This document shows positions 40,888-50,867 of a stretch of DNA of 64,000 nucleotides, in pieces. Under the pieces are notes generated by a model. That model worked only from the letters and a program-made list of their open reading frames with translations, searched no databases and was not told the origin of the DNA. Made by a program: the position numbers and the translations under genes. The first letter of the stretch is position 1; the number at the start of each line of letters is the position of its first letter. The stretch lies in the NCBI RefSeq assembly GCF_000766145.1, contig NZ_JNFB01000044.1:114267-178266 (forward strand), read 5' to 3'. This DNA is from Paenilisteria newyorkensis. GTDB lineage: Bacteria > Bacillota > Bacilli > Lactobacillales > Listeriaceae.

Positions 40888-41172
40888 ATGAAATCTACAG
40901 GTATGGTAAGAAAAATTGACGAACTAGGACGTATCGTAATCCCAGTTGAAATCCGTCGTAACCTAGGCGTTGCTGTTAAAGATGCTTTAGAAATTTACAT
41001 CAATGAAGATGAAATTATCCTAAAGAAATATACAGCTAGCAACCTTTGTGACATCACTGGTGAATTTTCCGATCAAAACAAACAAGTTGTTGACGGTAAA
41101 TTAACACTTAGCCGTGATGGAGCTGAGAAATTAGTAGCTGACATCCGTCGTCAATTCGGCGATGATATCTAA
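40888..41172 (+). CDS. abrB: AbrB family transition-state regulator
   Basis: 94 residues, the usual AbrB length, with the swapped-hairpin DNA-binding domain (TGMVRKIDELGRIVIPVEIR, then IYINEDEIILKKY). AbrB proteins repress many stationary-phase genes. AGGAGG precedes the ATG. An extended -10 (TGGTATTAT, ending 40853) lies about 35 bases upstream. The only rightward gene in this block. Confidence 0.95.
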   Translation: MKSTGMVRKIDELGRIVIPVEIRRNLGVAVKDALEIYINEDEIILKKYTASNLCDITGEFSDQNKQVVDGKLTLSRDGAEKLVADIRRQFGDDI

Positions 41173-41187
41173 GACTACAATTAAAGA

Positions 41188-41236
41188 AAGTATCCTATTT
41201 GAAAGCGTGCTAGCCTCAAATAGGATGCTTTTTTGT
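41188..41236 (+). terminator. Terminator of abrB
   Basis: 15-bp stem AAGTATCCTATTTGA with TCAAATAGGATGCTT (one mismatch), then TTTTTTG. Confidence 0.85.
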
Positions 41237-41270
41237 TGTGGCTCTTATGAAGCGTACTTTGCTGAATTAG

Positions 41271-41373
41271 AGCCTCAATATGAGTACGAACGAGTGAGTA
41301 TTCGTTCCTTTCTTGGGGTTGAGCCTACTTACTAGTAAATCGGCGGCAAGCGTTCGCATTTGTTTAAAGCAGG
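41271..41373 (-). repeat. Dispersed repeat, fragment E
   Basis: Read on the minus strand it begins CCTGCTTTAAACAAATGCGA and continues with ACGCTTGCCGCCGATTTA and TAGGCTCAACCCC, matching fragment D and the right end of copy A. Beyond this the copy is rearranged: CATATTGAGGCT, the left arm of the copy A-C hairpin, follows the end block instead of preceding it. Confidence 0.6.
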
Positions 41374-41425
41374 GTGTAGATGATACGCAAAAAGATAAAA
41401 ACTTAAAGACTTAATAGATCATAGC

Positions 41426-42019
41426 TTACTTTTCTATCACCACGAATGAGGTTAGTTTGGAGATTTTGGCGTCTGGTTTGTTGCTTTGGAAGGTGAAAAT
41501 ATCGGAGAAGTAGACGTGTTTGCCTTTTTTGTTTGTGACGGTTCCATGAGCGGAACCTTCTTTGCCGTGGCTTAGCAGGGATTGGACTTCGAGTGCGCTG
41601 ACTTCTTGGAGGTTCGTGATTAGTTCTGTGATGAATTCGTCTCGGCCTTTGATTTGGAATTCGCCTGGTACGGTCCACACGAACGATGCTTCTAACACGT
41701 TTTCGAGTGCGGTTCTGTTGCCTGACGCGGATGCTATAAGGTAGTCTCGGATGATGCGTTTTTTTGGTGCGTTGTCGCAGTTGAAGTCGCAGAATACGGC
41801 GAAGTCTACGCCATGTGTCGCGCTTTTTGCTGATATTTCTTGGAATGCTAAGCCGTGCCCCGCCAGTGCTTCTTTTAAAATTCCAATTGCTTTTGGTCCG
41901 ACGCCGTGTATTTTTAATAGCGTTTTTTCGTCGTGTGCCGCGACTTGTTCGAGTGTTGTTATCTCTAATAATTCCAAAGCGTTTGTTGCTGGTTTGCCAA
42001 TATTGGGCAGTTTCGTCAT
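41426..42019 (-). CDS. Helix-hairpin-helix / SnoaL-like fusion protein
   Basis: 197 residues. The N-terminal ~60 residues hold two helix-hairpin-helix-like elements (LPNIGKPATNALELLEITTL and LLKIHGVGPKAIGILKEAL), as in the alpha-CTD-like Cdd1 family. From about residue 75 a SnoaL/NTF2-like cone-shaped domain follows (KRIIRDYLIASASGNRTALE; FVWTVPGEFQIKGRDEFI; NKKGKHVYFSDIFTF). The combination suggests a nucleic-acid-binding protein with a small-molecule-binding or catalytic pocket. Function unknown. It interrupts the usual abrB/rsmI neighbourhood. Confidence 0.82.
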   Translation of the reverse strand: MTKLPNIGKPATNALELLEITTLEQVAAHDEKTLLKIHGVGPKAIGILKEALAGHGLAFQEISAKSATHGVDFAVFCDFNCDNAPKKRIIRDYLIASASGNRTALENVLEASFVWTVPGEFQIKGRDEFITELITNLQEVSALEVQSLLSHGKEGSAHGTVTNKKGKHVYFSDIFTFQSNKPDAKISKLTSFVVIEK

Positions 42020-42089
42020 ATCGAATTCCTCCTTTTCTATTACCGTTATTATACCAAAAAAAGACCCGCGTGATGACGAGTCCAGTTTA

Positions 42090-42971
42090 TTATAATTCGT
42101 GATAGGCTTGGTAAACTTCGCGTTTTGGGAGTTGGCGGGTTTTCATGACTTGTTTGATCGCTTCCTTGGAGGAGACCGATTCTTCGTCCATGACTTTTTC
42201 GACATGTTCCTTGATTGGTATTGTCGCCCACCAAATTTCTTCGTCCTCGCTCGGTGCGTCTTCATTTCCTTCTACGATGACGCAAAATTCACCGCGGATT
42301 TCGGTTTCTTTTGCCCATTCTAGCGCTTCTTCCACCGTTCCACGTAAAAATTCTTCGTACTTCTTCGTCAATTCGCGACATAATACAATTTTGCGGGTGC
42401 TTCCGAGTATTTTGTTCATCACTTTTAAAACTTCTTTCAAGCGGTGTGGCGATTCGTAAATGATCCACGTTTCTTCGCGAAGATTCAGCTGGTTCAACGC
42501 TTCTTCGCGGTCTTTGTTACTTCGCGGCAAGAAACCGTAAAAGAAGAACGGTTGTGGCGCGAGGCCTGATGCGATGAGTGCGGTAAGTGCTGCATTCGCG
42601 CCTGGCAGTGGCACGACGGTGATTCCAGCTTCAATCGCGGCGCCTACGAGTTCATAGCCTGGGTCGGATATCGACGGCATGCCTGCATCGCTCACGACGG
42701 CAATCGTGGTTCCTGCCTCCAATTTTTCGATGAGCTCCTCTTGGCGGGTCGTTTTGTTATGTTCGTGATAGCTCACCATTTTTGTATGTATATCGAAATG
42801 GTTGAGTAGCTTGATCGTGTTTCGCGTGTCTTCCGCCGCGATTAAATCCGCTTCTTGCAAAATTCGAATCGCGCGCATCGTCATGTCTTCTAGGTTGCCA
42901 ATCGGTGTTGGGACTAAGTATAACGTGCCCTTCGCGTCACCTGATTCTGCAAAGCTTTTCTGGCTTTTCAT
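42090..42971 (-). CDS. rsmI: 16S rRNA (cytidine-2'-O)-methyltransferase RsmI
   Basis: 293 residues of the tetrapyrrole-methylase fold: GTLYLVPTPIGNLEDMTMRA at the start, SDAGMPSISDPGYELV, PLPGANAALTALIASGL, and FYGFLPR. It 2'-O-methylates C1402 of 16S rRNA. Start overlaps the yazA stop by four bases. Part of the conserved rsmI-yazA-yabB block. Confidence 0.96.
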   Translation of the reverse strand: MKSQKSFAESGDAKGTLYLVPTPIGNLEDMTMRAIRILQEADLIAAEDTRNTIKLLNHFDIHTKMVSYHEHNKTTRQEELIEKLEAGTTIAVVSDAGMPSISDPGYELVGAAIEAGITVVPLPGANAALTALIASGLAPQPFFFYGFLPRSNKDREEALNQLNLREETWIIYESPHRLKEVLKVMNKILGSTRKIVLCRELTKKYEEFLRGTVEEALEWAKETEIRGEFCVIVEGNEDAPSEDEEIWWATIPIKEHVEKVMDEESVSSKEAIKQVMKTRQLPKREVYQAYHEL

Positions 42972-43243
42972 AGTGTGTCGCCCTCCTTCTTTTCTCGTAA
43001 ATAGTGATCCTTATCTTTGCGTACTAGTTTCTTAAAAGCGGCTTCGGCTTTCGTTGCCTCGGATCGCGTCTCGAAGCATTCGGAATGGATGACTCGAACT
43101 GGGCGTCGATTTCGGGTGTATTTGCAGCGAATCCCAGCGTTATGTTCGGCTTCGCGACGCGCCACATCGGTGGTGTAGCCGCCATAATAGGAGCCATCTT
43201 TGCATGCCAATACGTAGAAATAATGCGTGTCACTCTTCGCCAT
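42968..43243 (-). CDS. yazA: GIY-YIG domain protein (YazA)
   Basis: 91 residues with the GIY-YIG nuclease fold: [20 protein letters not shown] (the usual YVLxCxDGxxYxGxT pattern) and the catalytic Arg in RREAEHNAG. Overlaps both neighbours, so translationally coupled. Biological substrate unknown. Confidence 0.93.
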   Translation of the reverse strand: MAKSDTHYFYVLACKDGSYYGGYTTDVARREAEHNAGIRCKYTRNRRPVRVIHSECFETRSEATKAEAAFKKLVRKDKDHYLREKKEGDTL

Positions 43244-43970
43244 AAAGCAACTCCCTCACTTGTTTCGTGTACTCGCCGTCTGCATTTTGCACGATGATTG
43301 GCGGCAAATATTTCACGCCTGGCTTCGCGCCTTTCATGCCCTCGATTAGAATCGTATTCGCTTCTCGTTCCAAACGCGGATGCACAAACTGGACGCGTTT
43401 CGGTTCCAAACCATATTCCCGCATGATATCAATGATTTCCAGCAGGCGCTCTGGACGATGAACAAAACTCGCCTTGCCGCCCTGTTTTAGCAAATCCGCC
43501 GAGACTTGAATCGTATCGCGCAACGTGCAATGTACTTCATGACGCGCAATTCGCAAATGTTCATTTTCATTTTTGATGCTGGTCGATTCAAGCGCAAAAT
43601 ACGGCGGATTGCAGATGACGAAGCTATTTTTTCCTTTTCCAAGAATCGGCACAACCTCACGTAAATCTTGTTGCAAAATTTCAATCTGATTCTCGAGTTC
43701 GTTGTATTCAATGCTACGCCGCGCCATATCCGCCAATCGTTCCTGAATCTCTATACCAATAATTGGCACTTTTGTTCTCGAGCTAATCAACAACGGAATA
43801 ATGCCATTGCCGCTACACAAATCAATAATCCGCCCACCCTTTTGATAAGGTATGTAGCTAAATCTTGCGAGCAATACTGCATCTAGCGAAAAAGAAAATA
43901 CAGACGGACTCTGAATAATTCGCAAGTTCTCCGCCAATAAATGATCTAGCCTCTCATCTCCAACTAACAT
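43230..43970 (-). CDS. yabB: tRNA/rRNA adenine-N6 methyltransferase family protein (YabB/TrmN6)
   Basis: 246 residues. SAM-binding motif [16 protein letters not shown] and the N6-adenine catalytic motif NPPYF ([12 protein letters not shown]). TrmN6 modifies A37 of tRNA-Val in E. coli; the Firmicute target is inferred. The 3' end overlaps yazA by 14 bases. Confidence 0.93.
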   Translation of the reverse strand: MLVGDERLDHLLAENLRIIQSPSVFSFSLDAVLLARFSYIPYQKGGRIIDLCSGNGIIPLLISSRTKVPIIGIEIQERLADMARRSIEYNELENQIEILQQDLREVVPILGKGKNSFVICNPPYFALESTSIKNENEHLRIARHEVHCTLRDTIQVSADLLKQGGKASFVHRPERLLEIIDIMREYGLEPKRVQFVHPRLEREANTILIEGMKGAKPGVKYLPPIIVQNADGEYTKQVRELLYGEE

Positions 43971-43985
43971 CCAAACCTCTCCCTA

Positions 43986-44017
43986 AAAAAATGGCTCTCT
44001 CTACGAAAGAGAAAGCC
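43986..44017 (-). terminator. Hairpin after yabA
   Basis: Stem GGCTTTCTCT with AGAGAGAGCC (one mismatch) followed by ATTTTTTT on the minus strand; it may separate yabA from yabB or attenuate read-through. Confidence 0.6.
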
Positions 44018-44022
44018 GCGTT

Positions 44023-44412
44023 TTATTTCTTATTCAATAACGACATACAGAAAAGACAATCTTCATCGTTTCCGCGCGGGCTTCCGAAATGCACGTTGCA
44101 AATATGGAAACCTTCTTTATACAGTTTGACTAAATTATCATACCCTTCGCCAACTTCTATCATCTGGCGCATCGCTTCTTTGCGAGCTGGAGCCATCGCG
44201 CCCAACTCTTTTTCGGCGGGGATTGTGCTCACATGTTGCTTGCCGTCGAGTTCTTCCAAACGGCGACGCAAATGTTCGTTTTCTAGGTTCAGACGGTTGT
44301 TTTCTTCCAACATATCGCCTAGATTTTGCTTCAGGTCGCCAAGTTGTTGGTATAACTCGCCGATTTGTTCTTCCATATTGCTGACTGAGTCAAAAAGTGC
44401 TTTTTTATCCAT
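44023..44412 (-). CDS. yabA: Replication initiation control protein YabA
   Basis: 129 residues: an N-terminal coiled coil (about 1-65, [20 protein letters not shown]) and a C-terminal zinc-binding motif ([10 protein letters not shown]...CLFC). YabA binds DnaA and the DnaN clamp and limits re-initiation. Eleven bases after ricT; ATG follows GAGGTGAG. Confidence 0.95.
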   Translation of the reverse strand: MDKKALFDSVSNMEEQIGELYQQLGDLKQNLGDMLEENNRLNLENEHLRRRLEELDGKQHVSTIPAEKELGAMAPARKEAMRQMIEVGEGYDNLVKLYKEGFHICNVHFGSPRGNDEDCLFCMSLLNKK

Positions 44413-44423
44413 ATGGGCTCACC

Positions 44424-45254
44424 TCAGGACTTCGCGGGTTCTTTTGAAAAAGCATTAAAGGGGCGTAATTCTTCTAATGCATATTCAATGACCGCGTCTT
44501 GATCTGGTAGTCTGACTTGCATAATTCGACCGAGTAGGTTAATGCCCACTACACGTGCCTTGCCATCAGGTGTCACAACATGTTGACCGACATCAGGCAT
44601 TTCTTTCTTCGCTGTTTCGTATTCATCATTCTCATATTTCAAACAACACATTAAACGACCGCAAAGTCCAGAAATCTTCGTCGGATTGAGCGATAAATTC
44701 TGGTCTTTTGCCATCTTGATTGAAACTGGTTCAAAATCACCTAAAAAGGTCGAGCAACACAGCATCCGGCCACACGGGCCAATTCCGCCGAGCAATTTCG
44801 CTTCATCGCGGACACCGATTTGGCGTAATTCAATCCGCGTACGGAAAATCGACGCTAAATCTTTCACGAGTTCGCGGAAATCGACGCGCCCTTCTGCGGT
44901 AAAGTAAAAGATGATTTTATTGCGATCAAATGTATAATCGACGTCGACTAGATTCATCTCGATTTTGTGTTCTTGAATTTTCTCGTCACAGAGTAAAAAT
45001 GCGCGCTGACAAGAGGCCGCATTTTCTTCGACACATTTATAATCTGCGTCTGTCGCAACACGTAGCACTCGTTTTAGAGGCATAACAACATCCTCTTCAT
45101 CGACTTCGCGCGGTGCGATAACCGCTTTTCCGAACTCAATTCCTTGTGCATTTTCGACAATCACGCCTTGACCCTCGACAATTTTGAGTTTCTCAGGCGA
45201 AAAATAATATATTTTACCGGCTTCCTTAAAACGAACGCCTACAACTTTTGGCAA
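44424..45254 (-). CDS. ricT: RicT/YaaT, PSP1-domain protein
   Basis: 276 residues with the PSP1 domain and the two conserved Cys pairs (CGRMLCC and CGRLMCC) that bind an Fe-S cluster in the RicAFT complex, which steers RNase Y in mRNA maturation. TTG start after AAGGGAGG. Lies between holB and yabA as in Bacillus. Confidence 0.95.
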   Translation of the reverse strand: MPKVVGVRFKEAGKIYYFSPEKLKIVEGQGVIVENAQGIEFGKAVIAPREVDEEDVVMPLKRVLRVATDADYKCVEENAASCQRAFLLCDEKIQEHKIEMNLVDVDYTFDRNKIIFYFTAEGRVDFRELVKDLASIFRTRIELRQIGVRDEAKLLGGIGPCGRMLCCSTFLGDFEPVSIKMAKDQNLSLNPTKISGLCGRLMCCLKYENDEYETAKKEMPDVGQHVVTPDGKARVVGINLLGRIMQVRLPDQDAVIEYALEELRPFNAFSKEPAKS

Positions 45255-45259
45255 TTGGA

Positions 45260-46252
45260 CTACCTCCCTTGAATTTTCAATACGAGTTGCTCCATTAGTA
45301 GCTGGGTATTCATGTTGGAATCTAGTTTGCGCTTAGCTCCAAGTATGATTTCCATTTCAGCAGTCGTATCTGTGAGTGATTTCCGCAATATATCCTGCTT
45401 TAACATCGATGCTTGCTCCATGCAGATTGGACGATAATCGTCGTTTAGCGATAAATGTAAGCGGTCGCGATAGAGTAATAGCAACAACTCTAGGCCTAAA
45501 TGCAGCTGTGTTTTATCCTTGAAAACGGGCATCCATGATTCTTGAATAAGCAAAATGGGATCCACACCTTGATGATGCAATCCTTCATAGAGCTTCACCG
45601 TCACGTTGCGCGCTTCGGCAAACCATTCATCCTCGTTCCAAGTAGCGGCTTGTTCCGCATTTCCAGCGACACTCGCCAATACACGGGCTTTCTGCTCTAA
45701 AATGCCTTGCGCTATCAAATCGCTAACAAAGGCCTCGAACGGCAAAGCTCGAAAGCTCACCGGTTGTAGCCGCGATTGGATTGTTGGCAAGATTTGCTGT
45801 GGATTCGCGGTCAAGAATAAAATTAACATGCCGCCATCCGGTTCTTCTATAAATTTAAGCAAAGAATTGGCTGATTGCACCGTCATTTTATCCGCGCTGT
45901 CGATAATCAAAACCTTGCGATCCGACTCCATACCGCGCTTAGACAGTTCCTGCTTCAATTCCCGTACTTGATCAATTTTGATACTGTTGCCATCTGGTTC
46001 TAGCCAATGAACGTCAGGGTGGTTATCGTTTTCGATTCGCAGACAATTATTGCACGTCCCACAAGCCAACTCGTCGTCGCTTTTCTCCAAGCAAAAACGG
46101 GTCTGGGAAAGCCATTTGGCAGTGCGTTTCTTACCAGTTCCACGCGCGCCTTCTAGCAAATAACCATGCGCCAATCGGTCTGTCAGAATACTTTTGATGA
46201 ACAGTTGCATCGCGATTGGTTGCATCGCTAGCAGATCAGCTTGTCGTCCCAC
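45260..46252 (-). CDS. holB: DNA polymerase III delta-prime subunit
   Basis: 330 residues of the clamp-loader AAA+ family: GYLLEGARGTGKKRTAKWL (modified P loop), zinc site CGTCNNCLRIE with preceding Cys, and LIIDSADKMTVQSANSLLKF. GTG start with GGAGGGG upstream. Five bases before ricT, one operon. In Bacillus tmk precedes it; here an unrelated phosphatase-like gene does. Confidence 0.95.
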   Translation of the reverse strand: MGRQADLLAMQPIAMQLFIKSILTDRLAHGYLLEGARGTGKKRTAKWLSQTRFCLEKSDDELACGTCNNCLRIENDNHPDVHWLEPDGNSIKIDQVRELKQELSKRGMESDRKVLIIDSADKMTVQSANSLLKFIEEPDGGMLILFLTANPQQILPTIQSRLQPVSFRALPFEAFVSDLIAQGILEQKARVLASVAGNAEQAATWNEDEWFAEARNVTVKLYEGLHHQGVDPILLIQESWMPVFKDKTQLHLGLELLLLLYRDRLHLSLNDDYRPICMEQASMLKQDILRKSLTDTTAEMEIILGAKRKLDSNMNTQLLMEQLVLKIQGR

Positions 46253-46332
46253 GAAAAAACCCCTCCAATCATTTCTCTACATTATAACATGACGGGCAGG
46301 GTTATGGCGCAGATTTTGCCAAAAAAATTACG

Positions 46333-46827
46333 TTAAAATTCTTCCCCGCGCATGATGGCGAGAACGCGCGTATTTGGGAGGTATCGCTTGATTTCGCGTA
46401 GTTTGGCGTACGTATCTAAGTCGTTCGTGTACTCCGCGAGCTGCATCGCGACCGCGCTACTTCTGCTCACACCGGCATTACAGTGCACAACAATTTGGCT
46501 GATATCGTCAAATTGGTCAACAAAATCGTGAATAATCGCGGCATGTTTCTTATTGAAAAGAAGCATTTCATCGGATTCTTTCTTGCTGAGTCCCCAATAA
46601 TCGTCTTCTTCATTGATATCATTGAACTGAATCTCTAGAATCCCTTGATACTTTCCTGGGTCTTTTATCGGCGCAAACGCTTTATCTTTATCAGCAATAC
46701 GAATCATGATTGGCGTTTTTCCAATCGGATCAAAAGACGTCGCGATTACTTCGGGTAAGGCGATGATGGGCAATGTATATGGATCAAAGTCAATTTGGCG
46801 ACGTTTCTCGTTAATATAATTAGCCAC
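46333..46827 (-). CDS. Dual-specificity/tyrosine phosphatase-like protein
   Basis: 164 residues from GTG 46827, ten bases after GAGGAG; an ATG at 46845 lies within that site. The signature VVHCNAGVSRSSAVAM is a Cys-X5-Arg phosphatase loop. The region before it (ILEIQFNDINEED) matches the bacterial protein-tyrosine-phosphatase-like family often seen in phage and Firmicute genomes. Substrate unknown. It stands alone at the border between the housekeeping block and the allantoin genes. Confidence 0.82.
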   Translation of the reverse strand: MANYINEKRRQIDFDPYTLPIIALPEVIATSFDPIGKTPIMIRIADKDKAFAPIKDPGKYQGILEIQFNDINEEDDYWGLSKKESDEMLLFNKKHAAIIHDFVDQFDDISQIVVHCNAGVSRSSAVAMQLAEYTNDLDTYAKLREIKRYLPNTRVLAIMRGEEF

Positions 46828-47134
46828 TATTCTCACTCTCCTCATAAAATCAAGCAGCTTTTCCTACTCTTTCATTCTAGCATTTATTCGCGAAATTCCC
46901 TACCGTTAACGCCTTATTTTGTGCACCTTTTCACTTTGTTCGAAACAGACAAACCATTTCAAAAGTTTATGTAAAACGTCTAAGGAAATACATTTCGGGG
47001 CGTGCTATATTTAACATATTAGGAGAAAGCGTCTTCTTACAACAATTAATTTAAAGCGCTTTCTTTCACAAACTCAGTTCGGCTTTTCGCTTATTTTTAA
47101 GCATTATTTTATAAATGAAGGAGGAAAAAATGGT
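46828..47134. other. Divergent intergenic region upstream of the purine permease
   Basis: About 300 bases. An extended -10 box (TGCTATATT, hexamer 47006-47011) faces the permease gene and a cre-like palindrome lies at 47051-47064. No ORF. Confidence 0.5.
47051..47064. promoter_or_regulatory. cre-like palindrome
   Basis: TTAAAGCGCTTTCT contains the perfect palindrome AAAGCGCTTT and matches the cre consensus with two mismatches; just downstream of the likely transcription start of the permease operon. Confidence 0.4.
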
Positions 47135-48643
47135 ATGGTTCAGGTGGATAATGCGCAACTAGAGAAATATCGATCTCGCGGGTATAGCGATGATCTACTG
47201 CCTAAAACAGAGAACAAACGGACATGGGGTACGTTTAACTATTTCACATTGTGGATGGGTTCTGTACATAACGTTCCTAACTATGTGGCGGTCGGTGGGT
47301 TTCTAATACTCGGATTGTCAACGGTTAGTATCATGGCAGCTATTATTGTAAGCGCCTTTATTATCGCCGCGGTCATGGTGTTAAATGGGACTGCTGGTTC
47401 AAAATATGGCGTACCTTTCGCGATGATTTTGCGGGCTTCTTACGGCGTTCGTGGCGCGCTCTTCCCAGGCATTTTAAGAGGTTGCGTCGCAGCGATTATG
47501 TGGTTTGGCTTGCAGTGCTATGCGGGATCGCTCGCCTTTTTGATTTTAATCGGAAAAATTTGGCCGGGCTTTTTGGAGATTGGCGGAGGCGTCAGTATTT
47601 TGGGGATTACGATTCCTGGTTTGATTGCTTTCTTGCTTTTCTGGGCGGTCAATGTGGCGATTGGATTTGGCGGGGGCGGCGTTTTGAACAAGTTTACCGC
47701 GATTCTTAATCCGTGTATTTACATCGTGTTTGGCGGGATGGCGATTTGGGCGATTTATTTGGCGGGCTTTGGCAACATTGTGAATTACGTGCCGGCCAAC
47801 GTCCAAACTGGTGGAAACTCTATTTTCCTATTCCTTGTCGTGATTAACGCGGTTGTCGCGGTTTGGGCGGCGCCTGCTGTCAGCGCATCGGATTTCACGC
47901 AAAACGCGAAAAGTTTTAAAGCGCAGGCGACTGGGCAAACGTTCGGTCTCGCGGTAGCTTATGTTTTATTCGCCGTAGCCAGTGTTTGTATTTTGGCGGG
48001 CGCTAGCATTCATTACGGGACGGAGACTTGGAATGTGCTTGATATTGTGCAAAAATGGGATAGCTTGTTTGCCTCGATTTTCGCCGTCTTGGTTATTTTG
48101 ATGACGACGATTTCGACGAATGCGACGGGGAATATTATTCCGGCGGGATATCAGATTGCTGCGATTTTTCCGAAGAAGTTGACGTATAAACACGGGGTTA
48201 TGATTGCGAGTATTATTAGTGTTCTGATTTGTCCGTGGAAATTGATGGAGAATCAGGCGAGTATTTATTTATTCCTCGATATTATCGGTGGGATTCTTGG
48301 TCCGGTTATCGGCGTGATGCTAGCACATTATTTCATTATTATGCGCCGACAAATCAACTTGGATAGCCTCTACACAGAACCCGGTCAATTTTCTTACTAT
48401 AAGAATGGTTTTAATTCGCTCGCGTTTGTGGTGACGATTGTTGCCGTGATTATATCGCTGAGCGGTAAGTTTATCCCAGTTTTAGAGCCAGTTTCCAGAC
48501 TTTCATGGTTCGTCGGTGTGATCGTTGCGTTCGGCGCTTATGCCCTGTTTGCCTCGCTTCACCGCAAGAAAAATCCATCGTTTTATGACGAAAATACAGA
48601 AGTTCAGATTAAAAAAATAGGAGTTGAAGGAAATGAGTTATGA
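47135..48643 (+). CDS. pucI: NCS1 family permease (allantoin/purine type, PucI-like)
   Basis: 502 residues with about 12 membrane helices and NCS1 features ([20 protein letters not shown] near the N terminus, then [20 protein letters not shown]). Because the next gene is allantoinase, the substrate is probably allantoin. GGAGG lies 11 bases before the ATG. It overlaps the allantoinase gene by 11 bases. Confidence 0.92.
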   Translation: MVQVDNAQLEKYRSRGYSDDLLPKTENKRTWGTFNYFTLWMGSVHNVPNYVAVGGFLILGLSTVSIMAAIIVSAFIIAAVMVLNGTAGSKYGVPFAMILRASYGVRGALFPGILRGCVAAIMWFGLQCYAGSLAFLILIGKIWPGFLEIGGGVSILGITIPGLIAFLLFWAVNVAIGFGGGGVLNKFTAILNPCIYIVFGGMAIWAIYLAGFGNIVNYVPANVQTGGNSIFLFLVVINAVVAVWAAPAVSASDFTQNAKSFKAQATGQTFGLAVAYVLFAVASVCILAGASIHYGTETWNVLDIVQKWDSLFASIFAVLVILMTTISTNATGNIIPAGYQIAAIFPKKLTYKHGVMIASIISVLICPWKLMENQASIYLFLDIIGGILGPVIGVMLAHYFIIMRRQINLDSLYTEPGQFSYYKNGFNSLAFVVTIVAVIISLSGKFIPVLEPVSRLSWFVGVIVAFGAYALFASLHRKKNPSFYDENTEVQIKKIGVEGNEL

Positions 48644-50006
48644 TTTAATTATCAAAAATGGAAAAGTGATTTTAGACACGGAAGCGGTAGTGACAGATGT
48701 GGCGGTAACGAATGGAAAAATCGTGGCAATTGGCGCGGATCTTGGCGAGGCGAAAGAAGTCATCGATGCAAGCGGGCTCGTTGTTTCACCAGGCATGGTC
48801 GACGCGCATGTGCACATTTCTGAGCCGGGTCGTACCGAGTGGGAAGGCTACGAAACAGGGACAAAAGCGGCTGCAAAAGGCGGCGTGACATCGTTCATCG
48901 AAATGCCACTTAACCAATTACCAGCAACGATTGACCGCGAATCTCTAAATCTTAAATTTGATGCTGCAAAAGGCAAACTTAGCGTCGATGTAGCGCTTTT
49001 TGGCGGACTGGTTCCGCATAACTTAGATCGTCTGAACGAACTGAATGAAGATGGCGTTGCGGCTTACAAGTGTTTCCTAGCAACGTGTGGCTTCGATGGT
49101 GTCGACAATGATTTCCGTAACGTGGATGATTATTCGTTCTTCGCCGGCATGCAAAAAATCGCGAAAATGGATAAAATTCTAGCAATCCACGCTGAAAATG
49201 CGTTAATATGCGATGAATTAGGCAAAGTCGCACAAGCAGAAGGCAAAACATCCGCGAAAGATTACGTCGCATCACGCCCTGTTTTCACAGAAGTGGAAGC
49301 TGTACGCCGCGCCATTTATCTTGCTAAAATCGCTGGTTGCCAAATCCATATTTGCCACTTGAGTACTCCAGAAGGCGTGGAAGAAGTCACTCGTGCTCGC
49401 AACGAAGGCCAAAAAGTGACGTGCGAATCTTGTACGCATTACTTCGCGATTGACGAAGAACAGTTCGAAACGATTGGCACGACAGCGAAATGTGCCCCAC
49501 CATTACGAGATAAAGCCAACCAAGATCGCCTTTGGGAGAAACTTTTCGCGGGAGAAATTGATTTCGTAACTTCGGATCACTCACCTTGCCCACCAGACAT
49601 GAAAATCGGCAATGCATTCACAGCTTGGGGCGGCATTTCCGGCTTGCAAAATAACGTCGACATCATGTTCGATGAAGCGGTTCAAAAGCGTGGTATGGAG
49701 CTAACACAATTCGCAAAACTGATCGCCTCGAATCCAGCAGATCTTTATAAGTTAGCGGACAAAGGCCACATCGCGATTGGTAAAGACGCCGATTTCGCGT
49801 TGATCCAGCCAAATGCACCGTATACGCTTGCCGCTGAAGACTTGGAGTATCGTCACAAAGTTAGCCCATATATCGGTCGCACAATCGGCGCACAAGTCGT
49901 GGCAACGGTACTTCGCGGTTCCGTGATTTATGACAAAGAAAACGGTGTTCGCGATACACATGAAGGCGCGTTCGTACTTCAAAACGCGAAAGAAACCGTT
50001 CAATAA
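48633..50006 (+). CDS. allB: Allantoinase
   Basis: 457 residues of the cyclic amidohydrolase family: [12 protein letters not shown], the metal site [28 protein letters not shown] carrying the carboxylated Lys region, [14 protein letters not shown], and the closing [12 protein letters not shown]. It opens the hydantoin ring of allantoin to allantoate. ATG 48633 follows GGAGTTGAAGG within the permease end. Confidence 0.94.
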   Translation: MSYDLIIKNGKVILDTEAVVTDVAVTNGKIVAIGADLGEAKEVIDASGLVVSPGMVDAHVHISEPGRTEWEGYETGTKAAAKGGVTSFIEMPLNQLPATIDRESLNLKFDAAKGKLSVDVALFGGLVPHNLDRLNELNEDGVAAYKCFLATCGFDGVDNDFRNVDDYSFFAGMQKIAKMDKILAIHAENALICDELGKVAQAEGKTSAKDYVASRPVFTEVEAVRRAIYLAKIAGCQIHICHLSTPEGVEEVTRARNEGQKVTCESCTHYFAIDEEQFETIGTTAKCAPPLRDKANQDRLWEKLFAGEIDFVTSDHSPCPPDMKIGNAFTAWGGISGLQNNVDIMFDEAVQKRGMELTQFAKLIASNPADLYKLADKGHIAIGKDADFALIQPNAPYTLAAEDLEYRHKVSPYIGRTIGAQVVATVLRGSVIYDKENGVRDTHEGAFVLQNAKETVQ

Positions 50007-50110
50007 GGATTTTTTAGCAGGTTCTGTGTATTTTCGCAGAGTCTGTTTTATTTTTGGTGCGTTGCTGTTATACTTGAGGTAGCTAAATTATGATTTATTG
50101 GAGGCCGAAT

Positions 50111-50440
50111 ATGAGCGTAACGACACAGTTTCGAAAAGGTGCGCTAGACATGTGTGTGCTTTACATTTTGCAGACGGATGATTTTTATGGCTATGATTTA
50201 ACGCAACAAATAAAAAAACATATACCCATCACGGAAAGTACGCTGTATCCGCTTTTGCGTCGGCTTGTGAAAGAAGGTTATTGCGCGACATACACAGTGG
50301 AATCGCCAACTGGGCCACAGCGGAAATATTATCACATCACGCATCAAGGTCGGATTTTTTTGAAAGAGACATTGCAAGAATGGGATGAATTCACGGCAAG
50401 TATCGCAGCTTTACGAAAGGAGATCAACCCAAATGAATAG
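50111..50440 (+). CDS. PadR family transcriptional regulator
   Basis: 109 residues from ATG 50111 (GGAGG six bases before). Winged helix (LQTDDFYGYDLTQQIKKHIP, ESTLYPLLRRLVKEGY) with the basic wing PTGPQRKYYHITHQGRIFL. Followed by an overlapping HAAS-domain gene, repeating the module at 13910-14664. Probably controls its own pair rather than the allantoin genes. Confidence 0.9.
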   Translation: MSVTTQFRKGALDMCVLYILQTDDFYGYDLTQQIKKHIPITESTLYPLLRRLVKEGYCATYTVESPTGPQRKYYHITHQGRIFLKETLQEWDEFTASIAALRKEINPNE

Positions 50441-50813
50441 ATCAGATTTTTTTGAAACGCTACATCACGGTCTGCGTTCTCTGCCGGAAGACGAGCGTGC
50501 CAGTATTATCAAAGATTTGGATGAACACATTGCGGTAAGCTTAGAGAACAGGATTTCAGAAGCTGACGCCATCGCTTTGCTAGGTGACCCTAGTGAAATC
50601 ATCGATCAATATGTGCAGGAGGCGGTTGTGGTTCCTAAGCGTGTGCAGCAACCCATTATTCAAAAATCGATGCCGCAACCAGATCCGCCTCAAGTCCAGA
50701 CGGAAACAAAAACGGATAAACCCGCCGCCAAGCAGATTTCTCCGTTTAAAATCGTGCTGATTGCAGGTATGTGTTTTATTATATTGATGTTGCTTTTGGA
50801 TGCATTGGACTAA
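50433..50813 (+). CDS. HAAS-domain membrane protein
   Basis: 126 residues from ATG 50433 after AAAGGAG, overlapping the PadR end by eight bases. N-terminal HAAS-type domain (FETLHHGLRSLPEDERASII; EADAIALLGDPSEIIDQYVQ), a Pro/Lys/Thr-rich linker, and one C-terminal membrane helix (about 107-124). It lacks the second helix of its paralogue at 13910. Confidence 0.85.
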   Translation: MNRSDFFETLHHGLRSLPEDERASIIKDLDEHIAVSLENRISEADAIALLGDPSEIIDQYVQEAVVVPKRVQQPIIQKSMPQPDPPQVQTETKTDKPAAKQISPFKIVLIAGMCFIILMLLLDALD

Positions 50814-50867
50814 AAAAATAGAAACGTCGATTGATTTTTTGATAATCAGTCTGCGTTTCTATTTTTG
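50812..50867. terminator. Bidirectional terminator
   Basis: 13-bp stem AAAAATAGAAACG with CGTTTCTATTTTT around a 27-base loop. On the minus strand it overlaps the end of the fic pseudogene. Confidence 0.75.
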
